A DNA stretch of 64,000 bases from AAA044-D11 sp965268275 (GTDB taxonomy: Bacteria; Actinomycetota; Actinomycetes; Nanopelagicales; Nanopelagicaceae). Every line of letters begins with the position of its first letter. Positions within the stretch are counted from its first letter, which is position 1. A model generated the notes under the pieces. The model was given only the letters and a program-made list of their open reading frames with translations. It searched no databases and was not told where the DNA came from. Both the position numbers and the translations under genes were made by a program. The stretch is taken from positions 868,001-932,000 of the forward strand of contig OZ254168.1 in assembly GCA_965268275.1 (NCBI GenBank). The letters run 5' to 3'. Of the stretch, positions 25,641 through 33,838 are shown piece by piece.

Positions 25641-26357
25641 GTGGACAAGAAGAATAGCGGAGTTGGCGTATTAGATAAAGCCGTAAAAATTCTTGCTTGC
25701 CTAGAAGCTGGCCCGCATTCACTATCTGAACTTGTGGCCGCAACCGGAATTGCCCGCCCAACAGCGCACCGATTGGCCGTTGCCCTCGAATTCCACCGAA
25801 TGGTTTCCCGTGATTACGCAGGCCGATTTGTACTAGGCCTTCGCTCCTCTGAACTCGCATCGGCTGCCGGCGAAGATCGTTTGCTTGCCGTTGCCGGTGC
25901 TGCACTTAGTGCGCTGCGGGATGCCACTGGTGAAAGTTCTCAGCTTTATCGACGTCAAGGCGATCAAAGAATCTGTGTTGCAACTGCAGAACGGTTATCA
26001 GGACTTCGAGATTCAGTTCCAACCGGAACAGTTTTAACAATGCAAGCCGGATCTGGTGCACAAATACTTCTTGCCTGGGAAGATGCTGACAAACTGCATA
26101 GGGCATTGGCGAATTCGAAATTTACTGCAGCATCACTTGCAGCCGTTCGACGTCGCGGATGGGCCCAATCAGTTGGTGAACGTGAAGCTGGAGTTGCATC
26201 TGTTTCGGCACCAGTGCGTGGCCCAAATAACAAAGTTATCGCTGCCGTAAGTATCAGTGGACCAGTTGAAAGACTTGGCCGCCAACCAGGTCGGATTCAT
26301 GCCGCTGCCGTTGTTGCCACTGCCGCAAGACTGACTGAGCATTTAGCTAAAAAATAG
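25641..26357 (+). CDS. IclR-family regulator, NdgR/LtbR-like
   Basis: An IclR regulator with N-terminal winged helix (VLDKAVKILACLEAGPHSLSELVAATGIARPTAHRLAVALEFH) and a C-terminal effector-binding domain. The divergent position to leuCD and the N-terminal block SGVGVLDKA match actinobacterial NdgR/LtbR, which control leucine and other amino-acid genes. The start is uncertain: GTG at 25641 gives MDKKNSGVGVLDKA, the family-like N-terminus, but an in-frame ATG at 25617 is possible; neither has a well-placed Shine-Dalgarno. The first ~160 bases of a longer open frame overlap leuC and are not coding. Confidence 0.88.
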   Translation: MDKKNSGVGVLDKAVKILACLEAGPHSLSELVAATGIARPTAHRLAVALEFHRMVSRDYAGRFVLGLRSSELASAAGEDRLLAVAGAALSALRDATGESSQLYRRQGDQRICVATAERLSGLRDSVPTGTVLTMQAGSGAQILLAWEDADKLHRALANSKFTAASLAAVRRRGWAQSVGEREAGVASVSAPVRGPNNKVIAAVSISGPVERLGRQPGRIHAAAVVATAARLTEHLAKK

Positions 26358-26374
26358 CGGCGCACAAGCTTTTT

Positions 26375-26405
26375 TTGCAAGATTCTCGGCTCAAATTACT
26401 AAGAT
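26375..26405 (+). promoter_or_regulatory. Weak promoter candidate for cysD
   Basis: TTGCAA (26375-26380) is followed after 16 bp by TACTAA, or after 19 bp by TAAGAT, ending a few bases before the cysD ATG (26409). No Shine-Dalgarno precedes the ATG, so a leaderless transcript is plausible. The IclR stop is 51 bp upstream of the ATG. Confidence 0.25.
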
Positions 26406-26408
26406 TCA

Positions 26409-27317
26409 ATGGTGCAGAGTTCTCCGCAAATTCTTAAAGCCCTTGAAAATGAATCGATTGAGATTCTTCGAGAGACGGCTGCTGGCTTCGCTAAACCGGT
26501 AATGCTTTATTCGATAGGAAAAGACTCCTCGGTTTTATTGCACCTCGCACGGAAAGCTTTCTATCCAGCTCCTATTCCATTTCCACTTTTACATATAGAT
26601 ACAACTTGGAAATTTAAAGAGATGATTTCATTTCGAGATGAGATTGCGGCTAAGTACGGTTTAGATTTAATCGTCCACACAAATCAAGATGGTGTAAAAG
26701 AAGGCGTCACGCCATTTACACGTGGCATTTCGGAATACACCCGAATTATGAAAACAGTCGGGCTTCGACAGGCCTTGGATAAATATGGATTTGATGCAGC
26801 AATTGGCGGCTCTCGCAGAGATGAAGAGAAGAGCCGGGCGAAGGAACGAATCTTCAGTGTTCGCGAAGCTGGACATCGCTGGAATCCCAGAGAGCAACGT
26901 CCCGAACTTTGGCGAACTTACAACACCAGGCTTCGCCCAGATCAATCCATGCGAGTATTTCCAATTTCGGATTGGACCGAGTTAGATGTTTGGAACTACA
27001 TCAGTCTTAATGAAATTCCAATAAATCCGCTCTACTTCGCGAAAGAACGACCAGTAGTTTGGCGCGGTGACCAGATGCTTATGGTCGATGATGAGCGATT
27101 CCCATTGATAAATGATGAAGTTCCCGAAAATCGCTTAATCAGATTTAGAACTTTGGGTTGCTATCCCCTTACTGCAGCTGTTGAATCAACTGCTACAACA
27201 ATTTCGGAAGTCCTTGAAGAAGTTTCTGAAGTGAAACTTTCAGAGCGCGCAACCCGGTTAATTGATGGCGACAAAGAAGATTCTATGGAGAAGAAGAAAA
27301 CAGAGGGCTATTTCTAA
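26409..27317 (+). CDS. cysD: Sulfate adenylyltransferase subunit 2 CysD
   Basis: PP-loop subunit of heterodimeric ATP sulfurylase, which makes adenosine 5'-phosphosulfate (APS). The 302-residue protein has the PP-loop PVMLYSIGKDSSVLLHLARKA near residue 32, LLHIDTTWKFKEM, GGSRRDEEKSRAKER and a C-terminal YPLTAAVES block. The stop overlaps the cysNC start by one base (TAATG). Start ATG GTG; no clear Shine-Dalgarno. It opens a four-gene plus-strand cassette whose gene ends overlap throughout. Confidence 0.96.
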   Translation: MVQSSPQILKALENESIEILRETAAGFAKPVMLYSIGKDSSVLLHLARKAFYPAPIPFPLLHIDTTWKFKEMISFRDEIAAKYGLDLIVHTNQDGVKEGVTPFTRGISEYTRIMKTVGLRQALDKYGFDAAIGGSRRDEEKSRAKERIFSVREAGHRWNPREQRPELWRTYNTRLRPDQSMRVFPISDWTELDVWNYISLNEIPINPLYFAKERPVVWRGDQMLMVDDERFPLINDEVPENRLIRFRTLGCYPLTAAVESTATTISEVLEEVSEVKLSERATRLIDGDKEDSMEKKKTEGYF

Positions 27318-29152
27318 TGGCTACTCCTAAAGTAAAACCGGTTATCCGTCTCTTAACTTGTGGCAGTGTCGACGATGGAAAATCAACCTTAATTGGCCGT
27401 CTACTTGTCGAAACGGACAGCATTCCGCACGACACAGTCGCAACAGCTAGAAGCGTACGTCGTGGTGGCTCAACAATTGCGGCTGGGGAAATAGATTTCT
27501 CACTTTTAACTGATGGGCTTGAAGCCGAACGCGAACAAGGAATCACGATTGATGTTGCATACCGTTCAATGACACTTTTAAATGGCAGCAGATTAATCAT
27601 CGCCGACGCACCTGGACACGAGCAATACACAAGAAATATGGCTGTTGCTGCTTCAAGATCAGATGTTGCTTTAGTGCTGTTAGATGCAGCGCGAGGAGTT
27701 CGACCACAAACTCTTCGACATCTAACAATCTGTGCTCTAATGGGAGTAAGCAGAGTTGCAATAGTTATAAACAAATTGGATATGTTTGATTATTCCAAGG
27801 AAAAATTTGCAGAGATTTCTGCACAAATAGCTCCTGCTGTGGCCCGTCTGAACTTAAACGAACATGCAATTATTCCGGTTAGTGCACTCGTCGGCGATAA
27901 TGTAGTTTTCAAAGGCGAGAACATGAATTGGTATACCGGGCCAACACTCCTTGAATACATTCAGAACCAGGATCTTGCTGAAGATTCTATGACCAGCCCA
28001 CACTTTGGAATTCAATATATTTCTCGCGTCGATACCTTCCGAGGATTAGCCGGAACCTTGGTAAATGGAAAGTTCAATTTAGGTGATGAAGTTGTTATCT
28101 TGCCTAGTAAGAAGCGCGCAACGATTTCAAAGATGGTGACCTTCGATGGTGAGTTAGCAACCGCAGGACATGAGCAGACGTTAAACATCGTTCTCGAACC
28201 AGAAGTAGATGCGGCTCGCGGTGATGTTCTCCATCTTGCATCAAATGCTAAGCAACCAGCTGATCGCTTTACCGCAAATATCGTCTGGCTTGGCGAATCT
28301 GATCTCATTCACAGCCGTTCATACATTTTGATATCTGGATCTACTTCAACTCCAGCGATAGTCACAACTATCAAACATAAAGTTAATATCGAATCCGGCG
28401 AACACGACTCTGCTCGCACTTTAAAAATGAATGAAATTGGCGTCATTGAAATCGCGACGGACTCCCCGATTGCACTCTCTAACTACAGTGATTCTCGCGA
28501 GACCGGAAACTTTATTCTCGTTGATCGCGCTACTTTGAATACCGTCGGCGCCGGAATGGTTGTGCATGCACTTCGACGTTCAGAAAATGTTACAGAACAG
28601 GCTTATGAGATTGATGGCGAAAAGCGTGCAGCGCAGAAAGGTCAGGTCGGCAAAGTTCTCTGGTTTACCGGACTAAGCGGATCTGGAAAATCGACGATCG
28701 CAAATGAAGTAGCGAAAGAACTTTACGCACTTGGTCGCCATGTTTATGTTCTAGATGGTGACAACTTGCGCCTTGGTCTAAACAAAGATTTGGGATTTGC
28801 TAAAGAAGATCGCGCCGAGAATGTTCGCAGAGTTTCTGAAGTAGCAAAGTTAATGATGGATGCTGGCCTAATTGTGATTGTTGCACTGGTAAGTCCATTC
28901 CGAGTAGACCGAGATCAAGCAAGAGAATTATTTGCTAAAGGCAAGTTCATAGAAGTTTGGGTTAATACTCCTGCCGAACTTTGTGCGCAACGAGATCCCA
29001 AAGGCTTGTATAAGAAAGCAGCTGCCGGAGATTTACCTAACATGACCGGTATCGGACAGGAATATGAAGCACCACTAAACGCGGAAGTTGAATTAGATGG
29101 GACTTTAGAATTAAAAGTTAACACCGACATCATCCTGGAGATTGCAAAATGA
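27317..29152 (+). CDS. cysNC: Bifunctional CysN/CysC: ATP sulfurylase GTPase subunit fused to APS kinase
   Basis: A 611-residue fusion. Residues 1-~430 are the EF-Tu-like CysN GTPase (GSVDDGKSTLIGRLL, DAPGHEQYTRNM, NKLDM) that drives APS formation by CysD. Residues ~440-611 are APS kinase (FTGLSGSGKSTIANEV P-loop, DGDNLRLGLNKDLGF), which phosphorylates APS to PAPS. The fusion matches actinobacterial CysNC. It overlaps cysD by 1 bp and the TauE/SafE gene by 4 bp. PAPS can feed reduction or sulfation; a sulfotransferase two genes later and no cysH nearby favour sulfation. Confidence 0.96.
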   Translation: MATPKVKPVIRLLTCGSVDDGKSTLIGRLLVETDSIPHDTVATARSVRRGGSTIAAGEIDFSLLTDGLEAEREQGITIDVAYRSMTLLNGSRLIIADAPGHEQYTRNMAVAASRSDVALVLLDAARGVRPQTLRHLTICALMGVSRVAIVINKLDMFDYSKEKFAEISAQIAPAVARLNLNEHAIIPVSALVGDNVVFKGENMNWYTGPTLLEYIQNQDLAEDSMTSPHFGIQYISRVDTFRGLAGTLVNGKFNLGDEVVILPSKKRATISKMVTFDGELATAGHEQTLNIVLEPEVDAARGDVLHLASNAKQPADRFTANIVWLGESDLIHSRSYILISGSTSTPAIVTTIKHKVNIESGEHDSARTLKMNEIGVIEIATDSPIALSNYSDSRETGNFILVDRATLNTVGAGMVVHALRRSENVTEQAYEIDGEKRAAQKGQVGKVLWFTGLSGSGKSTIANEVAKELYALGRHVYVLDGDNLRLGLNKDLGFAKEDRAENVRRVSEVAKLMMDAGLIVIVALVSPFRVDRDQARELFAKGKFIEVWVNTPAELCAQRDPKGLYKKAAAGDLPNMTGIGQEYEAPLNAEVELDGTLELKVNTDIILEIAK

Positions 29153-29901
29153 CCTGGCTTCCATTCGCGATAGCTGGAGCAGTAGCCCAATTAGTTGATG
29201 GTTCACTTGGTATGGGCTTTGGCCTAACAAGTTCGACGCTTCTCTTAACCCTTGGCGCATCTGCTGCCGTTGCTTCAGCTGCGGTTCACTTTGCAGAAAT
29301 TGGTACCACTCTTGCCTCTGGTGTTTCTCATTGGCATCGCGAAAACGTAGACAAAAAAATACTTATGCGTCTTGCAATCCCCGGTGGAATCGGCGCAGCG
29401 CTTGGTGCAACATTCTTAGCGTCAATTGACTTAACAAATGGGCGAATTTTTATCTCAACAATTCTCATGTTGCTTGGTTTTATTCTTGTTTACCGACATA
29501 TTTTTAAGGCGAATCAACCAAACTTGGTTGAGATTTCTAATCCTAATTATTTAACTTATCTTGGCTTTACCGGTGGTTTCGTAGATGCATCTGGGGGTGG
29601 CGGCTGGGGACCAGTTGTTACACCTACTTTGATGGCTACTACTCAGACCGATCCTAGAAAAATCATTGGCACCGTAAGCGCCGCAGAATTTATAGTTGCT
29701 GTTTGTGCAAGCCTCGCCTTTTTAGCAAACATTGCACGTCTAGATATTGATTGGGCTGCAGTTGGCGGATTAGCTCTTGGCGGTGTTTTGATGGCGCCGG
29801 TTGCCGCGAAGTTAGTCTCATGGCTACCCAAAAGACAACTTGGTATTTTCATTGGTGTAGCAATTATTCTGATTAATGGCGTGCGATTAATCGGTGGCTA
29901 A
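29149..29901 (+). CDS. TauE/SafE family sulfite exporter/anion permease
   Basis: A 250-residue polytopic membrane protein with about seven to eight hydrophobic segments and the TauE/SafE pattern GSLGMGFGLTSSTLLL near the N-terminus, then GFTGGFVDASGGGGWGPVV in the second half. Members export sulfite or other sulfonate/organic anions; the substrate here is unknown. It overlaps cysNC by 4 bp (ATGA) and the sulfotransferase gene by 8 bp, so it belongs to the cassette and may move sulfate or a sulfated or sulfonated compound. Confidence 0.88.
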   Translation: MTWLPFAIAGAVAQLVDGSLGMGFGLTSSTLLLTLGASAAVASAAVHFAEIGTTLASGVSHWHRENVDKKILMRLAIPGGIGAALGATFLASIDLTNGRIFISTILMLLGFILVYRHIFKANQPNLVEISNPNYLTYLGFTGGFVDASGGGGWGPVVTPTLMATTQTDPRKIIGTVSAAEFIVAVCASLAFLANIARLDIDWAAVGGLALGGVLMAPVAAKLVSWLPKRQLGIFIGVAIILINGVRLIGG

Positions 29902-31006
29902 ATTGAAGAAATTAATTATTCATCCTGGCTTTCACAAAACTGGCACTACCGCATTGCAACAAGCTCTGAGCGAAGTTAGAGATGAGTTAAGTGCCAACGG
30001 ATTCAACTATCCCAAAATAGCTGGCAATGCCCATCATCGAGCCGCTTGGTCAATTATTGAAAAGACTTGGGGTTGGAAGAAGCGTGGTGGGCGTTTGATG
30101 GCTCCGGTCGAATGGCAGAAATTGGATCGCAAACTTAGGTCGAGTAAAGATGCAGCAATCATTAGTAGTGAGTTTTTCTCAGAAGCGAGTGCTGAGCAAC
30201 TGCAAGTATTGAGAAAGAATACGCAGAATTTTGATGTCCAAGTAATTTTAACTTGGCGGCCGCTGCCATTTATGTTGGCAAGTTCGTATCAACAGTATTT
30301 AAAGTATGGATTAAAACTCTCATATCCAGAATGGCTTGAATCAATATTTGAAACGTCTGGCAAAGCAAAATTCACGCCATCATTCTGGAAGCGAAATAAG
30401 CACGGTAATGTAGTTTCCAGATGGTCCGAGGTTTTTGGCGCTGAGAATGTTTCATTAATTGCAGTAGATGAATCAGATCCGACTTTTCTCTACAACTCGT
30501 TTTCAGATTTGGCTAGGGTTCCGAACGGCATCATTCGAGAACCACTGCATCAAGAGATGAATCGCTCGCTCACCTTTAATGAATCTTCACTACTCCTCGA
30601 AATCAATCGCACCTACCCAAAGGATTTAGATTGGGATTCTTATGAGATTTTTATCCGTAAGGGAAATGTTAAAGCACTTACTGGATCGGCAATTTATGAA
30701 TCAAGTGATGAGAAGATATTGACACCTGATTGGGCTATTGCCAAGGCGGCAGAACTGAATGCAAATAGCGTCGCACAAATTAAGTCTCTTGGCATAAAAA
30801 TTGTTGGCGATATTGATCGGAGCGATTTCTCAAGAATTCCTACCGGCACAAATGCTCCAGTTTCTACAATTTCGATAGCGACTGCTGCACGTGCCATTAT
30901 TGGCGTTAACATGGATTCAATTAAACGGATGCATGGAAGAGCAATAACAAGAGAGTTCTTTCATCGTTTGAAAAAAATCATCAAAGCGCGATTGCGCCTC
31001 AATTAA
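29894..31006 (+). CDS. Sulfotransferase-like protein
   Basis: A 370-residue protein with a recognisable 5'-PAPS-binding (5'-PSB) loop near the N-terminus, LIIHPGFHKTGTTALQQAL (residues 7-25). The middle segment ILTWRPLPFMLASSYQQYL resembles the 3'-phosphate-binding region with Arg and Ser. The C-terminus is basic (KKIIKARLRLN). The acceptor is unknown; a surface glycan, lipid or small metabolite is possible. Start is GTG at 29894, overlapping the SafE gene by 8 bp. With cysDNC in the same operon, PAPS would be made and used by neighbouring genes. Base composition resembles the flanks. Confidence 0.78.
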   Translation: MAKLKKLIIHPGFHKTGTTALQQALSEVRDELSANGFNYPKIAGNAHHRAAWSIIEKTWGWKKRGGRLMAPVEWQKLDRKLRSSKDAAIISSEFFSEASAEQLQVLRKNTQNFDVQVILTWRPLPFMLASSYQQYLKYGLKLSYPEWLESIFETSGKAKFTPSFWKRNKHGNVVSRWSEVFGAENVSLIAVDESDPTFLYNSFSDLARVPNGIIREPLHQEMNRSLTFNESSLLLEINRTYPKDLDWDSYEIFIRKGNVKALTGSAIYESSDEKILTPDWAIAKAAELNANSVAQIKSLGIKIVGDIDRSDFSRIPTGTNAPVSTISIATAARAIIGVNMDSIKRMHGRAITREFFHRLKKIIKARLRLN

Positions 31007-31020
31007 ATCCTAGGTAGTTG

Positions 31021-31093
31021 TAGCCCCGACGGGATTCGAACCCGCGTAGCTGGCTTGAGAAGCCAGAGTCCTAGGCCACTAGACGACGGGGCC
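31021..31093 (-). tRNA. tRNA-Glu (anticodon CTC)
   Basis: The minus strand folds into a full cloverleaf: acceptor GGCCCCG/CGGGGCT (with one G·U), anticodon stem CTGGC/GCCAG around loop TTCTCAA (anticodon CTC), T-arm GGTTCGAATCC, discriminator A. CCA is not encoded. It follows gltX and tRNA-Gln on the same strand. Confidence 0.95.
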
Positions 31094-31135
31094 GAGATTT
31101 ACTTCTATTAAGTTTTTTCTTACCTCTTTACAACG

Positions 31136-31207
31136 CTGGGGTACCAGGACTCGAACCTAGACTTACTGAACCAGAATCAGCAGGGCTGCCAATTACCCCA
31201 TACCCCA
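31136..31207 (-). tRNA. tRNA-Gln (anticodon CTG)
   Basis: The minus strand gives acceptor TGGGGTA/TACCCCA, D-arm GGGT..GCCC, anticodon stem GCTGA/TCAGT with loop TTCTGGT (anticodon CTG), T-arm GGTTCGAGTCC and discriminator G. CCA is not encoded. It lies 32 bp downstream of gltX and 42 bp upstream of tRNA-Glu. Confidence 0.95.
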
Positions 31208-31239
31208 AAGAATAAATTCTTCGGCCAAAGGATACCTGA

Positions 31240-32709
31240 TTAGCTTATTGAACCTGCAATTCGCTCGAGGCTGCGGGTGCGACCTAAGAGTTCCATTGAT
31301 TCAAAAAGTGGTGGCGAGATATGGCTTCCGGTCACAGCGATACGAACAGCGCCGAATGCGACTCTTGGCTTGAGACCAAGCTCTTCAATTAGTGCACTCT
31401 TTAGTGCCACATGAATCGATTCATGATCCCAATTTTCTAGCTTCTGCAACACAGCATTTGATTTCTTTAAAACTTCTTGTGCTTGCTCATCTTTAATCTT
31501 TGGCAACTCTTCAGCATCTACTTCAAACTTGCTAACAAATAAGAATTTAAGCATCTGTGAAACTTCCGCCAGTGTTGCAATACGTTCCTGAATAATAGGA
31601 AGCGCGCTCTTTACGAGCTCTAGCTCTTCTGCGGTTCCGGAAATCACACCATCTTTTATCAGGAATGGCGTGGTGCGCTTCAATAATTCATCAAGAGTAA
31701 GTTCACGAATTTTGTCGCCATTAATAGCTTCAAGCTTCTTCATATCAAAACGAGCAGGACTTGAATGAACACGTTCGACCGTGAAGAGTTCAGTTAATTC
31801 CTTCATCGTTACATTTTCACGATCATCGCCTGGTGACCAACCTAGAAGCGCCAGGTAATTGCAGATTGCTTCAGGTAAGAAGCCGCGTTCGCGATACCAG
31901 GCAATTGAAACTTCACCATTTCGCTTTGAAAGCTTGGCATTGTCTTGGCCCATAACGAAAGGTAGATGCGCAAAAGTTGGATAGTCGGATTCGTTGACTC
32001 CCATCGCTTGGTAAACCCGAATCTGTCTTGGGGTCGATGAAAGCAAATCTTCGCCGCGTAAAACGTGGGTAACTTTCATCATGATGTCATCTACTGCAAC
32101 TGCAAGGGTGTAAAGCGGTGAGCCATCGCCGCGAACCAGAACAAAGTCGGGAACGAAGTTATGGTCGAAAGTTACATCGCCACGAATTGAATCAGTGAAA
32201 GTTGTCGAGCCATCTGGCATACGCATACGCAGAACCGGCAGTCGGCCTTCACTCTTATATTTTGCTAAATCTTCGTCGCTAATTGTTCGACATTTGCCGT
32301 CATAACCAGGTGCAACATTTGCGGCTTTCTGGGCTTCACGTCTAGCTTCTAATTCTTCGGAAGAGCAATAGCAATGATAAGCATCGCCTTGTGCCAAAAA
32401 CTTTGCGGCCCATTCGGCATAAATATCTAAACGCTGGCTCTGCAAATATGGACCATATGGTCCCCCAACTTCTGGACCCTCATCCCAATTTAAACCTAGC
32501 CACTTCAAAGTATCTTGCGCCGCTTTTATATATTCATCGGTTACGCGTTCGCGATCGGTATCTTCGATTCTAAAAATAAATTGGCCACCGGTGTGACGGG
32601 CATACGCCCAATCAAATAACGCAGTTCTGATATTTCCCACGTGCAAGTCGCCAGTTGGCGAAGGCGCGAAGCGAACCCGAACAGGTCGGTCAGATGTATT
32701 AGTTGGCAC
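31240..32709 (-). CDS. gltX: Glutamyl-tRNA synthetase
   Basis: Charges tRNA-Glu, and in Actinobacteria usually also mischarges tRNA-Gln for later amidation by GatCAB. Class I motifs are HVGN (in RFAPSPTGDLHVGNIR) and KLSKR. The start is set at GTG 32707-32709, giving MPTNTSDRPVRVRFAPSPTG; AAGGT lies 8 bases upstream and the junction overlaps the upstream FAH gene by 11 bp. A longer frame reaching 32748 adds 13 unlikely residues. The two glutamyl-substrate tRNAs follow directly on the same strand. Confidence 0.95.
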   Translation of the reverse strand: MPTNTSDRPVRVRFAPSPTGDLHVGNIRTALFDWAYARHTGGQFIFRIEDTDRERVTDEYIKAAQDTLKWLGLNWDEGPEVGGPYGPYLQSQRLDIYAEWAAKFLAQGDAYHCYCSSEELEARREAQKAANVAPGYDGKCRTISDEDLAKYKSEGRLPVLRMRMPDGSTTFTDSIRGDVTFDHNFVPDFVLVRGDGSPLYTLAVAVDDIMMKVTHVLRGEDLLSSTPRQIRVYQAMGVNESDYPTFAHLPFVMGQDNAKLSKRNGEVSIAWYRERGFLPEAICNYLALLGWSPGDDRENVTMKELTELFTVERVHSSPARFDMKKLEAINGDKIRELTLDELLKRTTPFLIKDGVISGTAEELELVKSALPIIQERIATLAEVSQMLKFLFVSKFEVDAEELPKIKDEQAQEVLKKSNAVLQKLENWDHESIHVALKSALIEELGLKPRVAFGAVRIAVTGSHISPPLFESMELLGRTRSLERIAGSIS

Positions 32710-33490
32710 GAGGCGATACCTTATTAGAGAGTGAACCAATTCCTTCAATCAGCACGGTAACTTCGGCGCCAGCTGGCATCGGACCAATTCCAGCAGGCGT
32801 GCCGGTGAGAATTACATCGCCAGGAAGCAGCGTCATTACTGAAGAAATGAAATTTATGATTTGGGGAATCTTAAAGTTCATTGATGACAATGGTTCAGAT
32901 TGTTTTACCTCACCATTTAAAGTCGTAATTATCTTCTGTGATCCAGGGATGAAATCAGTTTCAATCCAGGGTCCGAGTGGGCAGAATGTGTCAAAACCTT
33001 TGGCGCGGTTCCATTGGCCATCAACTTTCTGCAGGTCTCGAGCAGTTACATCATTCGCGACCGTGTAACCGAAAATAACATCGTCAACTTTTTCTACCGG
33101 GACATCTTTGCAAATTCTGCTAATCACAATGGCAAGTTCGCCTTCAAAATCTACGCGCTCACTCATTCGAGGCCATTGAATCAAATCATTTGGTCCGATA
33201 ACTGTGGTATTAGGCTTCAAGAAAATAACTGGTTCCTTTGGGACATCTGATCCCATTTCGGCCGCATGATCTGCATAATTCTTACCAACACAGACCACTT
33301 TACTTCTCGGAATCACAGGTGCAAGTAGGCGAACATCGGCTAAGGCGACTTTAGATTCAGTTGGAACGATGCCACTGTAAATTGGATCACCACGAAGAAC
33401 TAAAATCTGGTCTTCGTCATTTAAGACACCAAAGAGTGGGTCATTTCCTAAACCAGCATTGGCATTTGGTGAGAATCTAACGATGCGCAT
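32699..33490 (-). CDS. Fumarylacetoacetate hydrolase (FAH) family protein
   Basis: A 263-residue FAH-fold enzyme. It has the KPNTTVIGPND block, the metal-binding acidic residues in VDFEGELAIVI and a later YTVANDVTARDLQ, with the C-terminal GDVILTGTPAGIGPM. Such enzymes hydrolyse or isomerise acylpyruvates and hydroxy-dienoates; in Actinobacteria a copy sits just upstream of gltX with unknown substrate, often annotated as 2-hydroxyhepta-2,4-diene-1,7-dioate isomerase. An oxaloacetate decarboxylase or acylpyruvase role is also possible. It overlaps gltX by 11 bp. Confidence 0.88.
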   Translation of the reverse strand: MRIVRFSPNANAGLGNDPLFGVLNDEDQILVLRGDPIYSGIVPTESKVALADVRLLAPVIPRSKVVCVGKNYADHAAEMGSDVPKEPVIFLKPNTTVIGPNDLIQWPRMSERVDFEGELAIVISRICKDVPVEKVDDVIFGYTVANDVTARDLQKVDGQWNRAKGFDTFCPLGPWIETDFIPGSQKIITTLNGEVKQSEPLSSMNFKIPQIINFISSVMTLLPGDVILTGTPAGIGPMPAGAEVTVLIEGIGSLSNKVSPRAN

Positions 33491-33517
33491 CAGGCAATTC
33501 TACCTGTAGCTACTTAC

Positions 33518-33838
33518 TCAAAGCGAAATTAATTCGTCCGCTTCGCTTGCTAGATATATCTTTGCACCCGAATCTTCGCTCTTAATTACCGAAATACTTG
33601 ATGGCGCTGGTTCTTGACCGCAAACAACTATCGCTTCGATGCCACTTATTGAACTGGCTTTCGCAACAACCAGCACTGCAAGAAGTGAATCAACTTCGAA
33701 ACCACCACTCTTCACCGGAATCGCAACATAGGTCCGGCCTGTGTTATCTCTAAGCGCAGCAGCAGACTTCGAATTACTTCTAGCCATTGTCGCTTTCGCA
33801 AGTGTTAACAACTTTAAATCTTCAGGATTATTGCTCAA
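33518..33838 (-). CDS. Cytidine-deaminase-fold protein lacking catalytic residues
   Basis: A small αβ protein (106 residues from the TTG) resembling the cytidine deaminase-like gene found between the CBS/HlyC gene and era in Actinobacteria (ARSNSKSAAALRDNTGRTYVAIPV, then LLAVLVVAKAS). The zinc-binding HAE and PCxxC motifs of active deaminases are absent, so it is probably not a deaminase. The start is set at TTG 33836-33838 because GGAG lies 7 bases upstream; an in-frame ATG at 33854-33856 would add six residues. It overlaps the CorC-like gene by 11 bp. Confidence 0.7.
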   Translation of the reverse strand: MSNNPEDLKLLTLAKATMARSNSKSAAALRDNTGRTYVAIPVKSGGFEVDSLLAVLVVAKASSISGIEAIVVCGQEPAPSSISVIKSEDSGAKIYLASEADELISL

